64,000 nt of DNA, from positions 1 through 64,000 of the forward strand of contig NZ_JAKOIW010000003.1 of the NCBI RefSeq assembly GCF_022206305.1. Direction: 5' to 3'. A program made the translations under genes and the position numbers. The first letter of the stretch is position 1; each line of letters opens with the position of its first letter. Below are positions 31,564 to 40,760 of this stretch, in pieces. The notes beneath the pieces are model-generated. The model saw only the letters and a list, made by a program, of their open reading frames with translations, was not told the origin of the DNA and ran no database searches. The stretch comes from Gordonia sp. 'Campus' (GTDB lineage: Bacteria; Actinomycetota; Actinomycetes; Mycobacteriales; Mycobacteriaceae).

Positions 31564-34500
31564 ATGATTCTGCTGCTCTCGACCTCGGACACAGATCTGC
31601 TGACGGCCTCGGCCGCGCACGACCCGGAACCCGGTTCGGCACTCGCCCCGGTCGCGTACCGCGGGGCCAACCCGTCGCGCATCCTGATCGACGACATCGC
31701 CGGCCTGGCCGCGGACGCCGACCTGATCGTCGTGCGCATCCTGGGCGGCGTGCGGGCCTGGGAAGACGGGCTCGCCGCGGTCGAGGCGACCGGGAAGCCG
31801 CTCGTCGTGTGTTCCGGCGAGCAGCAGCCGGACCCCGATCTCATGGCGCACTCCACGGTGCCCGCGGGCGTCGCCACGCAGGCCCACGACTATCTCGCCG
31901 CGGGCGGTGTCGCGAACCTGGTCAACCTGCACCACTTCCTGTCCGACACCGTCCTGCTCACGGGCAACGGCTTCGAACCCCCGCAGCAGACCCCCGCGTG
32001 GGGAGTGCTCGAACGCACCCCGATCCCTGAGGTGCGAGGAGCGCAGGCAGGGCGTTCTCCGATCCCTGAGGTGCGAGGAGCGCAAGCCGGGCGTTCCCCG
32101 ATCCCTGAGGTGCGAGGAGCGCAAGCGACGAGCCTCGAAGGGCCCCACTCCGACGCCCCGACCATCGCGGTCCTCTACTACCGCGCCCAGCATCTGGCGG
32201 GCAACACCCGCTACATCGACGCGCTCTGCGACGCCATCGAGGCGAAGGGCGCGCGAGCGCTGCCGATCTTCTGCGCCTCGCTGCGCACCGCGCCCGACGA
32301 CCTTCTCGAGCTGCTCGGCACCGCCGACGCCCTCGTGGTCACCGTGCTGGCCGCTGGCGGCGCCACCCCGGCGACCGCATCGGCCGGCGGCGACGACGAC
32401 GCGTGGAACATCGAACGGCTCGCCGCACTCGACGTCCCGATCCTGCAGGGCCTGTGCCTCACCGGGTCGCGCGCGGACTGGGACGACAGCGACGACGGCC
32501 TGTCGCCGCTCGACGTCGCCACACAGGTCGCCGTGCCCGAGTTCGACGGCCGCATCATCACCGTGCCGTTCTCCTTCAAGGAGTTCGATGACGACGGATT
32601 GCCCTGGTACCAGCCGGATCTCGAGCGTTGCGCGCGGGTGGCGGGCATCGCCACCGCCCACGCCCGGCTGCGTCGGACACCGGCCGCGGACAAGCGGATC
32701 GCGGTCATGCTGTCGGCGTATCCGACCAAACACGCACGGATCGGCAACGCCGTCGGCCTCGACACCCCGCGCAGCCTGTTGCGCCTGCTCGCCGCGATGC
32801 GCGACGCCGGTTACGACATCGGGCCCGAGGTGGGACCCGAGGCCATTCCCGGTCTCGCCGAAGACGATTCGGACAAGCTGATCCACGAGATCATCGCCAC
32901 CGGCGGTCAGGATGCCGACTGGCTGACCGAGGAGACCCTGGCGGCCAATCCGATCCGGCTGTCAGCCCACGACTATCGCACCTGGTTCGACACCCTGCCC
33001 GAGGGTCTGCGCGAGGCCGTCACCGAGCACTGGGGTCCCGCGCCCGGCGAGCTCTTCGTCGATCGCACACACAATCCCGATGGCGACATCGTCATCGCGG
33101 CACTGACATTCGGCAACGTCGCGATCATGGTGCAGCCGCCGCGTGGCTTCGGCGAGAACCCCGTTGCGATCTACCACGATCCCGATCTGCCGCCGTCGCA
33201 CCACTACCTGGCCTCGTACCGATGGCTGGCCGCCCACGACACCGGTTTCGGCGCCGACGCGATCGTGCACGTCGGCAAGCACGGCAACCTCGAGTGGCTC
33301 CCCGGCAAGAACCTGGGGATGTCGGCGAACTGCGGTTCCGACGCCGCGCTCGGCGACCTGCCGCTGGTCTACCCGTTCCTCGTCAACGACCCGGGGGAGG
33401 GCACCCAGGCCAAACGGCGCGCGCATGCGGTGCTGGTCGATCACCTGATCCCGCCGATGGCGAGGGCCGAATCCTACGGCGACATCGCACGTCTCGAGCA
33501 ACTGCTCGACGAACACGCCAACATCTCCGCACTCGACCCGGCGAAACTGCCGGCCATCCGACAGCAGATCTGGACGCTGCTGACCGCGGCGAAGATGGAC
33601 TCCGACCTCGGGCTGACCGAACGCCCCGACGAAGAGGTCTTCGACGACATGCTGTTGCACGTCGACGGCTGGCTCTGCGAGATCAAAGACGTCCAGATCC
33701 GCGACGGCCTGCACGTCCTGGGCGAACCGCCGCGCGACGACGCCGAGGTCGACCTCGTGCTCGCGATGCTGCGGGCCCGCCAGTTGTGGGGCGGGACGTC
33801 CGCGCTACCGGGCCTGCGCGAGGCCCTCGGACTCGTCGAGGACGGGTCGGCCGAACGCAACACCGTCGACGCGGTCGAGGTCCAGGCGCGCGAACTCGTC
33901 GCGGCGTGCGCGAAGGACGACTGGTCGGCGACCGCCGTCGCCGAGGCCACCCGCGGCCTGCCCGACGCGGTGGGCGACGTGCTCCGCTTCGCCGCGACCG
34001 AGGTGGTCCCGCGCCTGCGTCAGACCACGGGCGAGGTGCCCCGCGTGCTGCACGCACTGAACGGCGGCTTCATCCCGGCCGGGCCGAGCGGCTCGCCACT
34101 GCGGGGACTCATCAACGTGCTGCCCACCGGCCGCAACTTCTACTCGGTGGACCCCAAGGCGGTGCCGTCGCGACTCGCGTGGGAAACCGGTCGAGCGATG
34201 GCCGATTCACTGCTCGAGCGCTATCTCACCGACCACGGCGAGTACCCGCCATCGGTGGGGCTCTCGGTGTGGGGGACGAGCGCGATGCGCACCTCGGGTG
34301 ACGACGTCGCGGAGGTGCTCGCACTGCTCGGCGTCATGCCCGTCTGGGATGAGATGTCGCGCCGTGTGTCCTCGCTGGAGCTCATCGGCCTCGAGGAACT
34401 CGGACGCCCGCGCATCGACGTCACCGTCCGCATCTCCGGGTTCTTCCGGGACGCCTTCCCGCACGTGGTGACGATGCTCGACGACGCCGTCGCGCTGGCC

Positions 34501-35331
34501 GCCGCCGCGGACGAACCCGACGAGCAGAACTTCGTCGCCGCCCATGTGCGCGCCGCGATGACCGACCACGGTGACCGGCGCCGAGCGATCACCCGCGTCT
34601 TCGGCTCGAAGCCCGGCACGTACGGCGCCGGGATCCTCCAACTGATCGACTCGCGCGAGTGGCGCAGTGACGAGGACCTGGCCCGCGTCTACACCGAATG
34701 GGGTGGTTACGCCTACGGCCGCGACCTCGACGGCGTACCGGCCGTCGACGACATGCGCGCCGCCTACAAGCGGATCGCCGTCGCCGCGAAGAACACCGAC
34801 ACCCGCGAACACGACATCGCCGACTCCGACGACTACTTCCAGTACCACGGCGGGATGGTGGCCACGGTGCGAGCGCTCACCGGGAAGTCGCCGGAGGCCT
34901 ACATCGGTGACAGCACGCGTCCCGATTCGGTCCGCACCCGCACGCTGTCCGAGGAGACCTCGCGGGTCTTCCGCGCCCGCGTCGTCAACCCGCGGTGGAT
35001 CTCGGCGATGCAACGCCACGGCTACAAGGGTGCGTTCGAGATGGCCGCCACGGTGGACTATCTCTTCGGCTACGACGCGACCACGGACGTGGTCGCCGAC
35101 TGGATGTACGAGAAGCTCACCGAGTCCTACGTGCTCGACGAGACCAACCAGCAGTTCATGCAGCAATCGAATCCGTGGGCGCTGCACGGCATCGCGGAGC
35201 GTCTGCTCGAAGCCGTCGAGCGCGACATGTGGCGCGAACCACCCGCCGAACTGCTCGATGCGCTGCGCAGTGTCTACCTGCAGACCGAGGGAGACATCGA
35301 GGGCCGGGGCGAGGACACCTCCGCCGGCTGA
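31564..35331 (+). CDS. cobN: cobaltochelatase subunit CobN with an in-frame repeat insertion
   Basis: 1255 residues, about 60 more than I recall for M. tuberculosis CobN. It is the large subunit that inserts cobalt into hydrogenobyrinate a,c-diamide, working with AAA subunits that are not in this window. CobN/magnesium-chelatase H blocks are seen, such as HVGKHGNLEWLPGKNLG, NVLPTGRNFYSVDP and SVWGTSAMRTSGDD. Residues 153-191 are three copies of a 13-residue unit (PIPEVRGAQAGRS) encoded by a 39-bp repeat; this lies between the N-terminal part and the next conserved block, so it is probably a tolerated loop. The last residues (TSAG, stop) fall in another repeat. Regulated by the upstream riboswitch. 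Confidence 0.94.
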   Translation: MILLLSTSDTDLLTASAAHDPEPGSALAPVAYRGANPSRILIDDIAGLAADADLIVVRILGGVRAWEDGLAAVEATGKPLVVCSGEQQPDPDLMAHSTVPAGVATQAHDYLAAGGVANLVNLHHFLSDTVLLTGNGFEPPQQTPAWGVLERTPIPEVRGAQAGRSPIPEVRGAQAGRSPIPEVRGAQATSLEGPHSDAPTIAVLYYRAQHLAGNTRYIDALCDAIEAKGARALPIFCASLRTAPDDLLELLGTADALVVTVLAAGGATPATASAGGDDDAWNIERLAALDVPILQGLCLTGSRADWDDSDDGLSPLDVATQVAVPEFDGRIITVPFSFKEFDDDGLPWYQPDLERCARVAGIATAHARLRRTPAADKRIAVMLSAYPTKHARIGNAVGLDTPRSLLRLLAAMRDAGYDIGPEVGPEAIPGLAEDDSDKLIHEIIATGGQDADWLTEETLAANPIRLSAHDYRTWFDTLPEGLREAVTEHWGPAPGELFVDRTHNPDGDIVIAALTFGNVAIMVQPPRGFGENPVAIYHDPDLPPSHHYLASYRWLAAHDTGFGADAIVHVGKHGNLEWLPGKNLGMSANCGSDAALGDLPLVYPFLVNDPGEGTQAKRRAHAVLVDHLIPPMARAESYGDIARLEQLLDEHANISALDPAKLPAIRQQIWTLLTAAKMDSDLGLTERPDEEVFDDMLLHVDGWLCEIKDVQIRDGLHVLGEPPRDDAEVDLVLAMLRARQLWGGTSALPGLREALGLVEDGSAERNTVDAVEVQARELVAACAKDDWSATAVAEATRGLPDAVGDVLRFAATEVVPRLRQTTGEVPRVLHALNGGFIPAGPSGSPLRGLINVLPTGRNFYSVDPKAVPSRLAWETGRAMADSLLERYLTDHGEYPPSVGLSVWGTSAMRTSGDDVAEVLALLGVMPVWDEMSRRVSSLELIGLEELGRPRIDVTVRISGFFRDAFPHVVTMLDDAVALAAAADEPDEQNFVAAHVRAAMTDHGDRRRAITRVFGSKPGTYGAGILQLIDSREWRSDEDLARVYTEWGGYAYGRDLDGVPAVDDMRAAYKRIAVAAKNTDTREHDIADSDDYFQYHGGMVATVRALTGKSPEAYIGDSTRPDSVRTRTLSEETSRVFRARVVNPRWISAMQRHGYKGAFEMAATVDYLFGYDATTDVVADWMYEKLTESYVLDETNQQFMQQSNPWALHGIAERLLEAVERDMWREPPAELLDALRSVYLQTEGDIEGRGEDTSAG
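32021..32147. repeat. in-frame tandem copies of a palindromic repeat inside cobN
   Basis: Copies start at 32021, 32060 and 32099 with a 39-bp period (13 codons). Each begins with CGATCCCTGAGGTGCGAGGA; the third continues into the second half of the repeat (CGACGAGCCTCGAAGGGCC). The same repeat, as a full hairpin, is at 59501-59602. Confidence 0.9.
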
Positions 35332-35391
35332 GCCCGACTCGTTCCGCCGGCTGGCCGGTCTCGTTCCGCCGGCTGAGCCTGTCGAAGCCCT
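35318..35391. repeat. triplicate CCGCCGGCTG repeat spanning the cobN stop
   Basis: Three copies of a TTCCGCCGGCTGRGCC-like unit; the first contains the cobN stop codon. The last continues GAGCCTGTCGAAGCCCT, which looks like an actinobacterial extragenic repeat. The rest of the gap to fxsA has no gene. Confidence 0.7.
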
Positions 35392-35480
35392 CGGGAGAAA
35401 ATCCGGCATCTCGTTCGTTGACCAGAAGAACGCAGACGTCAACGGGTACCGCATCGGTACCGAAGGACAGGTGAAGCACC

Positions 35481-35984
35481 ATGGCTCTCCGCTACCTCGC
35501 TGTCTACGCAGTGCTGGAGATCGCCGCTTTCGTAGCGATGGTCATGACCCTCGGCTTCGGTTGGGCGGTGCTGATCAGCATCGCGGCCGTCGTCATCGGC
35601 CTGCTCACCCTGCAGTGGCAGGGCCGCAAGGTGTTCGGTGAGCTCGGCCGGGCCGCCCGCAACGAGGTCGACGCACGCGCCCCGCTCGCCGACACCGCAC
35701 TCGTCGCGGCGTCGACCCTGCTGCTGATCGTGCCCGGGGTTGTCACCACCGCGGCCGGAATCCTCCTGCTGTTCCCCCCCACCCGACGCGTGCTGCGCCC
35801 CGTCGTGCTGGCCGCGGGCGAACGGCGGGTCGCCACCGCGATGGACCGCGCCGGCATGTACGCCACCGGGCTCTACGGACGTGGCGCGACGGTCGTCGAG
35901 GGTTCGGTGGTGGAATCCGACACCACCGGGCACGGCGGCCCCGGAGCACAGCCGGGCGTTCCCAGGCTCCCGCAGGGTCACTGA
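35481..35984 (+). CDS. fxsA: FxsA family membrane protein
   Basis: 167 residues with two helix pairs: about 5-46 (EIAAFVAMVMTLGFGWAVLISIAAVVIGLL) and about 75-98 (ALVAASTLLLIVPGVVTTAAGILLLFPPTRR). This is the FxsA fold, named for a protein that lets phage T7 exclusion be suppressed when overproduced; the general function is unknown. The GRKVFGELGRAARNEVD loop is typical. A GAAGGACAGGTG ribosome region precedes the ATG. Confidence 0.88.
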   Translation: MALRYLAVYAVLEIAAFVAMVMTLGFGWAVLISIAAVVIGLLTLQWQGRKVFGELGRAARNEVDARAPLADTALVAASTLLLIVPGVVTTAAGILLLFPPTRRVLRPVVLAAGERRVATAMDRAGMYATGLYGRGATVVEGSVVESDTTGHGGPGAQPGVPRLPQGH

Positions 35985-36020
35985 GGTCGACCGCCGGGCT
36001 GCAAGGCACACTGAACGATC

Positions 36021-37655
36021 GTGGCAACCCAATTGCTCCTGGGCGGTGCGGTGTACTCACCCGCCGCGCCCGACGCGACCGCGATGGCCGTCACCGATGG
36101 CACCGTCGTCTGGGTCGGGACCGACGACGTCGGACGCGCACTGCACCCCGATGCCGAGATCGTGGACCTCGACGGAATGTTCGTCAGCCCCGGCTTCGTC
36201 GACTCGCACGTTCACCTGACCTCGACCGGCCTCGGTCTCGACGGTTTGACCCTCAACGAGGCGTCGAGTCGCACGCACTGTCTGCGGCTGGTCGAGAAGG
36301 CGGTCGCCGCCGGCTCCGACGCCGAGTCGGGTGAGCTCCTCTGGGGTCTGGGTTGGGACGACTCGACCTGGCAGGGACCCGAGGAGGCCGACGGTCGGTA
36401 TCCGACGACCACCGAGCTCGACGCCATCGTCGGAAACCGGCCGGTCTACCTCGCGCGGGTCGACGAGCATTCCGCGGTGGCGTCCACGGCATTGCGCCGC
36501 CTCATCCCGGATCTTGCCGACGCCGTCGGCCATCACCCCGAGGACCCGCTCGTCGCAGAGGCCCACCATCTGGTCCGCGGTGCCGCCCGACTGCTCGTGA
36601 CCGCCGCCCACCGGGAACGCGCCCAGCGTCGCGCGCTCGATCTCGCCGCGGCCCACGGGGTCGTCGCCGTGCACGAGAACGGCGGACCGGACATCAGCGG
36701 CATGGACGATTTCCTCGCACTCGGCGAGCTCGACCATCCCGTCGAGATCCGGCGCTACTGGGGCCAGGCCGTCTCCGACCCCGACCACGCCCGCGAGCTG
36801 ATGTCGATCACCCGCGCCGACGCGCTCGGCGGTGACCTGTTCATCGACGGGGCGATCGGATCCCACACCGCCTGGCTGTCGGAGCCCTACACCGACGATC
36901 CCCACACCTGCGGCATCAACTACCTCGACGCCACCCAGATCCGGGATCACCTGCGTGCGTGCACGCTCGCCGGCATCCAGGCGGGTTTCCATGTCATCGG
37001 CGACGCGGCCACCGGCGTCGTCGTCACAGCCCTGACCGAACTCGCCGAGGAGCTCGGCACCCCGGCACTCGCACGCTGCGCGCATCGGCTGGAGCACGCG
37101 GAGATGGTCACCGCGCAGGACGCCGCCGTTCTCGCTCGCTGCGGTGTCATCGCCAGCATGCAACCGCTCTTCGACGCCGAGTGGGGAGGCCCGGGCGACC
37201 TGTACGACGCGCGGCTCGGCCCGGCCCGGGCGGCTACCCTGAACGATTTCGCCATGCTCGCGAAAACCGGTGTCGCCCTGTCATTCTCGTCGGATGCGCC
37301 GGTCACGGCCATCGATCCGTGGTCGACGATCCGGGCTGCGGTGCATCACCACCAGCCGACCAACGCGATCTCCGCACGCGGCGCCTTCGCGGCGACGACG
37401 CGGGGCGGCTGGCGTGCGGGCGGTGTCAACGACGGCGTCACCGGCACACTCACGCCCGGTGCGCCCGCCAGCTACGCGATCTGGGAGGTCGACGACCTCG
37501 TGGTGGCCGGCTCCCATGAGAAGGTCCAGCGCTGGTCCACCGACCCTCGCTCCCGTGTGCCCGCACTGCCGGACGTCTCGCTCGGCGCGGCACTGCCACG
37601 CTGCGTGCGCACCGTGCATCGCGGGCGGGTTCTCCACGACCGGGACGCCGGATGA
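36021..37655 (+). CDS. YtcJ-like amidohydrolase (family 3)
   Basis: 544 residues. Metal-dependent hydrolase of the amidohydrolase superfamily: N-terminal composite beta-sandwich, the FVDSHVHLTS motif near residue 65, a later GFHVIGDAATG (His), CAHRLEHAEMV (His), and a C-terminal SFSSDAPVTAIDPW with the metal-binding Asp. The substrate is unknown; relatives cleave amides or carbamates. The GTG start has no clear ribosome site. Its stop overlaps the lnt start (ATGA). Confidence 0.88.
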   Translation: MATQLLLGGAVYSPAAPDATAMAVTDGTVVWVGTDDVGRALHPDAEIVDLDGMFVSPGFVDSHVHLTSTGLGLDGLTLNEASSRTHCLRLVEKAVAAGSDAESGELLWGLGWDDSTWQGPEEADGRYPTTTELDAIVGNRPVYLARVDEHSAVASTALRRLIPDLADAVGHHPEDPLVAEAHHLVRGAARLLVTAAHRERAQRRALDLAAAHGVVAVHENGGPDISGMDDFLALGELDHPVEIRRYWGQAVSDPDHARELMSITRADALGGDLFIDGAIGSHTAWLSEPYTDDPHTCGINYLDATQIRDHLRACTLAGIQAGFHVIGDAATGVVVTALTELAEELGTPALARCAHRLEHAEMVTAQDAAVLARCGVIASMQPLFDAEWGGPGDLYDARLGPARAATLNDFAMLAKTGVALSFSSDAPVTAIDPWSTIRAAVHHHQPTNAISARGAFAATTRGGWRAGGVNDGVTGTLTPGAPASYAIWEVDDLVVAGSHEKVQRWSTDPRSRVPALPDVSLGAALPRCVRTVHRGRVLHDRDAG

Positions 37656-39322
37656 CCTTCTCCTCGAGGTGGCTCGTCCGTAGCGGCACCGCGGTCGTGG
37701 CCGGCCTGGCGATGTGGGCCGCCTTCCCGCCGCGCAACTGGTGGTTCCTGGCCGTCGTCGGACTCGGTCTGTTGTTCGCCGCCCTGTTCGTCGGTTCTCC
37801 GCGCATCCGCACGGGAGGCTGGGTCGGGTTCGTCTTCGGTCTCGCGTTCTTCGTGCCGCTGCTGCCGTGGATCGGCGTCTACGTCGGGCCCCTGCCCTGG
37901 TTGGCCCTGGCGGTGGTGCTGTCGGTGTATCTCGCGGTGTTCGGGGCCATCGCAACGCTCACGATGCGGCTGCCCGTTCCGCCGGTGTGGTTCACGCTGT
38001 CGTGGGTGCTCGTCGAAGCACTGCGATCCGCGTTCCCGTTCGGCGGATTCCCCTGGGGCAGGGCGGCGTTCAGTCAGGTGGACGGTCCGCTGCTGCCCCT
38101 CGCCTCGGTCCTGGGCGCGCCCGGGCTCTCCGCCGGGGTCGCGTTGTTCGGATCGTCGGTCGTCTGGCTGGTCGTGATCCTCGTCCGCGCGTACCGGCGC
38201 GCTCCGGGCATCGATGCCCCCACCGAGTCCGTCGACCCACCGCGGGCGGGGGAGGGCTCGTCGGGGGTCGTGCGGGTCGCCACGCTCGCGGTCGCCATCG
38301 CGCTCCTGGCCCCGATGGCTGCGATCGCCCTGACCCCGGCCACCGTGGACCGCAACATCGCGACGTCGTCGGCCCGTATCGGCGCGGTGCAGGGCAACGT
38401 CCCGCGACTCGGTCTCGATTTCAACGCTCAGCGACGCGCAGTCCTCGACAACCATGTGCGCGCCACACTCGCCTACGGCAAGGCCATCGACGCCGGTCGC
38501 ACCAATCAGCCCGATTTCGTTCTGTGGCCCGAGAACGCGTCGGACATCTCGCCGCTGGACAACGCCGACGCGGCCGCGGAGATCACCGCGGCGTCCGAGG
38601 CGGTCGACGCGCCGATCCTGGTCGGCACGCTGATCCGCAACCCCGACGGCCGACCCACCAATTCGGTGTTGGTGTGGGACGGCCGCCAGGGGCCGGTCGA
38701 CCGTTACGACAAACACATCGTCCAGCCGTTCGGCGAATACCTGCCGTGGCGGTCGTTCTTCCGGCTCTTCTCGTCGTACGCCGACATGGCGGGCGACTTC
38801 CGCCCGGGTACCGGGCCGGCAGTGGTCGAGGTGCCGGGACGTTCCGGCGAGGTCACCGTCGGGGTCGCCACGTGCTGGGAGATCGCTTTCGATCGCGCGG
38901 CCCGACAGTCGGTGCGCGAAGGCGCGCAGATGCTGTTCGTGCCGACCAACAACGCGACCTTCGGGCGCACCGAGATGACCTACCAGCAGTTGGCCATGTC
39001 ACAGGTGCGTGCCGTCGAGCACGGCCGGTCGGTCGTCGTGGCCGCCACCAGCGGTGTGAGCGCGATCATCAACCCGGACGGATCGATCACCCGACAGTCC
39101 GGCGTGTTCACCGCCGATGTCCTCACCGCGCGACTTCCGCTGCACGGCGACACGACCGTCGCGACCCGTCTGGGCCCGTGGCCGGAGGTCGTGGCGATCG
39201 TCGCGGCACTGGCCGGGCTTTTGTTTGCGCTGCGCTCGCGTACTAGGTTCTCACTCAGACCACGTACGGCCGCCGCACCGGCGACCGGGACAACGAAGGA
39301 GCTCGATGGCATCGGGGATTGA
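37652..39322 (+). CDS. lnt: apolipoprotein N-acyltransferase Lnt
   Basis: 556 residues: about seven membrane helices and a periplasmic nitrilase-like domain with the catalytic triad Glu294 (LWPENAS), Lys354 ([16 protein letters not shown]) and Cys408 (ATCWEIAF). It adds the third acyl chain to lipoproteins. The last 17 bases overlap the start of ppm in another frame. In M. tuberculosis the two activities form one Ppm1 chain; here they are separate, as in M. smegmatis and corynebacteria. Confidence 0.95.
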   Translation: MTFSSRWLVRSGTAVVAGLAMWAAFPPRNWWFLAVVGLGLLFAALFVGSPRIRTGGWVGFVFGLAFFVPLLPWIGVYVGPLPWLALAVVLSVYLAVFGAIATLTMRLPVPPVWFTLSWVLVEALRSAFPFGGFPWGRAAFSQVDGPLLPLASVLGAPGLSAGVALFGSSVVWLVVILVRAYRRAPGIDAPTESVDPPRAGEGSSGVVRVATLAVAIALLAPMAAIALTPATVDRNIATSSARIGAVQGNVPRLGLDFNAQRRAVLDNHVRATLAYGKAIDAGRTNQPDFVLWPENASDISPLDNADAAAEITAASEAVDAPILVGTLIRNPDGRPTNSVLVWDGRQGPVDRYDKHIVQPFGEYLPWRSFFRLFSSYADMAGDFRPGTGPAVVEVPGRSGEVTVGVATCWEIAFDRAARQSVREGAQMLFVPTNNATFGRTEMTYQQLAMSQVRAVEHGRSVVVAATSGVSAIINPDGSITRQSGVFTADVLTARLPLHGDTTVATRLGPWPEVVAIVAALAGLLFALRSRTRFSLRPRTAAAPATGTTKELDGIGD

Positions 39323-40124
39323 CGCCACGGCAGGGCAGCGGCTGCCCGACGACCCGCCGCAACGCGTGGTCGGTGGAGACGGTACGGGCGCGCTGGTCGT
39401 CGTACCGACGTTCAACGAGCGCGACAACCTGCCGCTCATCGTCGCGCGTCTGCAAGATGTGCTGCCCGGTGCCCATGTGCTGGTCGTCGACGACTCGAGC
39501 CCGGACGGGACCGGCGAGATCGCCGACGGACTGGCGCGCGCGGACGAGACCGAACGGGTGCACGTCCTCCACCGGGTGGAGAAGGACGGCCTCGGCAAGG
39601 CCTACCTGGCAGGCTTCGCCTGGGGACTCGGCCGCGACTACTCGGTCATCGTCGAGATGGATGCCGACGGCAGCCACGCCCCCGAGCAGCTGCACCGTCT
39701 GTTCGACGCCATCAACGACGGCGCGGACCTCGTCATCGGCTCCCGATACGTGCCGGGGGGCAAGCTCGTCAACTGGCCCAAGCGGAGGGAGTTCCTCTCC
39801 CGCGGCGCCAACACCTATGCCCGGCTCGCGCTCGGCGCCCGCGTGCACGACATCACCGCAGGCTTCCGCGCGTATCGGCGCATCGTCCTGGAGAAGATCG
39901 AACTCGACTCCGTCGAGTCGGCCGGCTACTGCTTCCAGATCGATCTCGCCTGGCGCACCGTGCGCGCCGGATTCGACGTACGCGAAGTGCCCATCACGTT
40001 CACCGAGCGCGAGATCGGCGTCTCCAAGATGAGCGGGGGCGTGATGTCGGAGGCGTTCACGATGGTCGCCCGCTGGGGTGTGCAGAGCCGACTCGAACGC
40101 TGGGGCCTCGTCAACTCCCGGTAG
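39306..40124 (+). CDS. ppm1: polyprenol-phosphate mannose synthase
   Basis: 272 residues, GT2 fold. It transfers mannose from GDP-mannose to polyprenyl phosphate, giving the donor for lipomannan and lipoarabinomannan synthesis. Motifs: [28 protein letters not shown] and the metal-binding [12 protein letters not shown], then GSRYVPGG. There are no C-terminal membrane helices, so membrane attachment may depend on Lnt, as reported for the mycobacterial pair. AAGGAG lies 6 bases before the ATG, inside the lnt gene. Confidence 0.95.
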   Translation: MASGIDATAGQRLPDDPPQRVVGGDGTGALVVVPTFNERDNLPLIVARLQDVLPGAHVLVVDDSSPDGTGEIADGLARADETERVHVLHRVEKDGLGKAYLAGFAWGLGRDYSVIVEMDADGSHAPEQLHRLFDAINDGADLVIGSRYVPGGKLVNWPKRREFLSRGANTYARLALGARVHDITAGFRAYRRIVLEKIELDSVESAGYCFQIDLAWRTVRAGFDVREVPITFTEREIGVSKMSGGVMSEAFTMVARWGVQSRLERWGLVNSR

Positions 40125-40170
40125 CGTCCGGCATAACCCGGACACGGGTTGGAACGGGCCCAGACAAGAA

Positions 40171-40200
40171 TCGACCCGGCAGGAACTCCTGCCGGGTCGA
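40171..40200. terminator. bidirectional terminator between ppm1 and rbpA
   Basis: A perfect 13-bp stem (TCGACCCGGCAGG / CCTGCCGGGTCGA) with an AACT loop lies between the two convergent genes. Confidence 0.85.
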
Positions 40201-40220
40201 TGCCTTTGCGGGCGACGGTG

Positions 40221-40565
40221 TCAGTTGGTGATGCCCTTGCGACGCTGCTTGAGCAGGTCGAGCCGCTCGTTCAGCAGCACCTCGAGCTCTTCCTCGCTGC
40301 GTCGTTCGAGCAGCATGTCCCAGTGCGTGCGCGGCGGCTTGGTCTTCTTCTCCTCGGGCTCGGCGCCCTCGAGGATGGTGCCCTCCATACCGTTCTTGCA
40401 CGGCCACTTCGACGGGACCTCCGCGTCATCGGCGAACGGCACATCGAAGATCTCGCCGTTGTCGGTGCGGTACTGGACGATGCGTCGTGGCGCGAGGTCG
40501 TGGTCGCGATCGGTCTCGTAGCTCACCGCGCCGAGGCGGCTACCCCGAAGTACTCGATCTGCCAT
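40221..40565 (-). CDS. rbpA: RNA polymerase-binding protein RbpA
   Basis: 114 residues. RbpA binds the sigma factor and RNA polymerase and helps open promoters; it is essential in mycobacteria. Seen: the N-terminal MADRVLRGSRLGAVSYETDR, a core with basic linker (DLAPRRIVQYRT), and the C-terminal sigma-interaction helix region (THWDMLLERRSEEELEVLLNERLDLL). Only Cys56 (WPCKNG) is present of the zinc-finger cysteines of Streptomyces RbpA, as in mycobacteria. Long leader with nested inverted repeats. Confidence 0.96.
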   Translation of the reverse strand: MADRVLRGSRLGAVSYETDRDHDLAPRRIVQYRTDNGEIFDVPFADDAEVPSKWPCKNGMEGTILEGAEPEEKKTKPPRTHWDMLLERRSEEELEVLLNERLDLLKQRRKGITN

Positions 40566-40612
40566 GAAAGGATTCCTCTCAGCTTCGTCGGATTTCTCGG
40601 TCTGCCGGGAAA

Positions 40613-40667
40613 TCTCTGTTGCTTCCTCCGCGTGCGTCGGAACGCACGACTGAGTCGTCAACAGAGA
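40613..40667 (-). promoter_or_regulatory. structured 5' region of rbpA with nested and overlapping hairpins
   Basis: A 9-bp inverted repeat (TCTCTGTTG / CAACAGAGA) encloses two hairpins: CGTGCGT-CGGA-ACGCACG at 40631-40648 and ACGAC-TGA-GTCGT at 40646-40658. The two share three bases and cannot form together. The first transcribed base is probably near 40662, so the outer repeat may act as DNA or RNA. Confidence 0.55.
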
Positions 40668-40668
40668 C

Positions 40669-40674
40669 ATTCTA
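40669..40674 (-). promoter_or_regulatory. -10 hexamer (TAGAAT) for rbpA
   Basis: TAGAAT on the minus strand, about 100 bases before the rbpA ATG. Confidence 0.55.
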
Positions 40675-40748
40675 CGCGCTTTCGTGCGCGACATCGCCAT
40701 CGGCGACGTTCCGTGTTGTCGCGCGGCTCCGGTCAGGGGGTTGCGCGG

Positions 40749-40754
40749 TACGGT
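40749..40754 (+). promoter_or_regulatory. -10 hexamer (TACGGT), leaderless promoter
   Basis: TACGGT ends 6 bases before the GTG at 40761. Confidence 0.5.
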
Positions 40755-40760
40755 CTCGGT

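Noticed and set aside
32021..32147. CRISPR-like array in cobN
   Set aside because: The 39-bp units are contiguous without spacers and stay in the reading frame of an essential-looking protein.
40149..40760. Plus-strand coding sequence upstream of the zinc-finger gene
   Set aside because: It runs antisense through rbpA and its promoter; the real start is the GTG at 40761.
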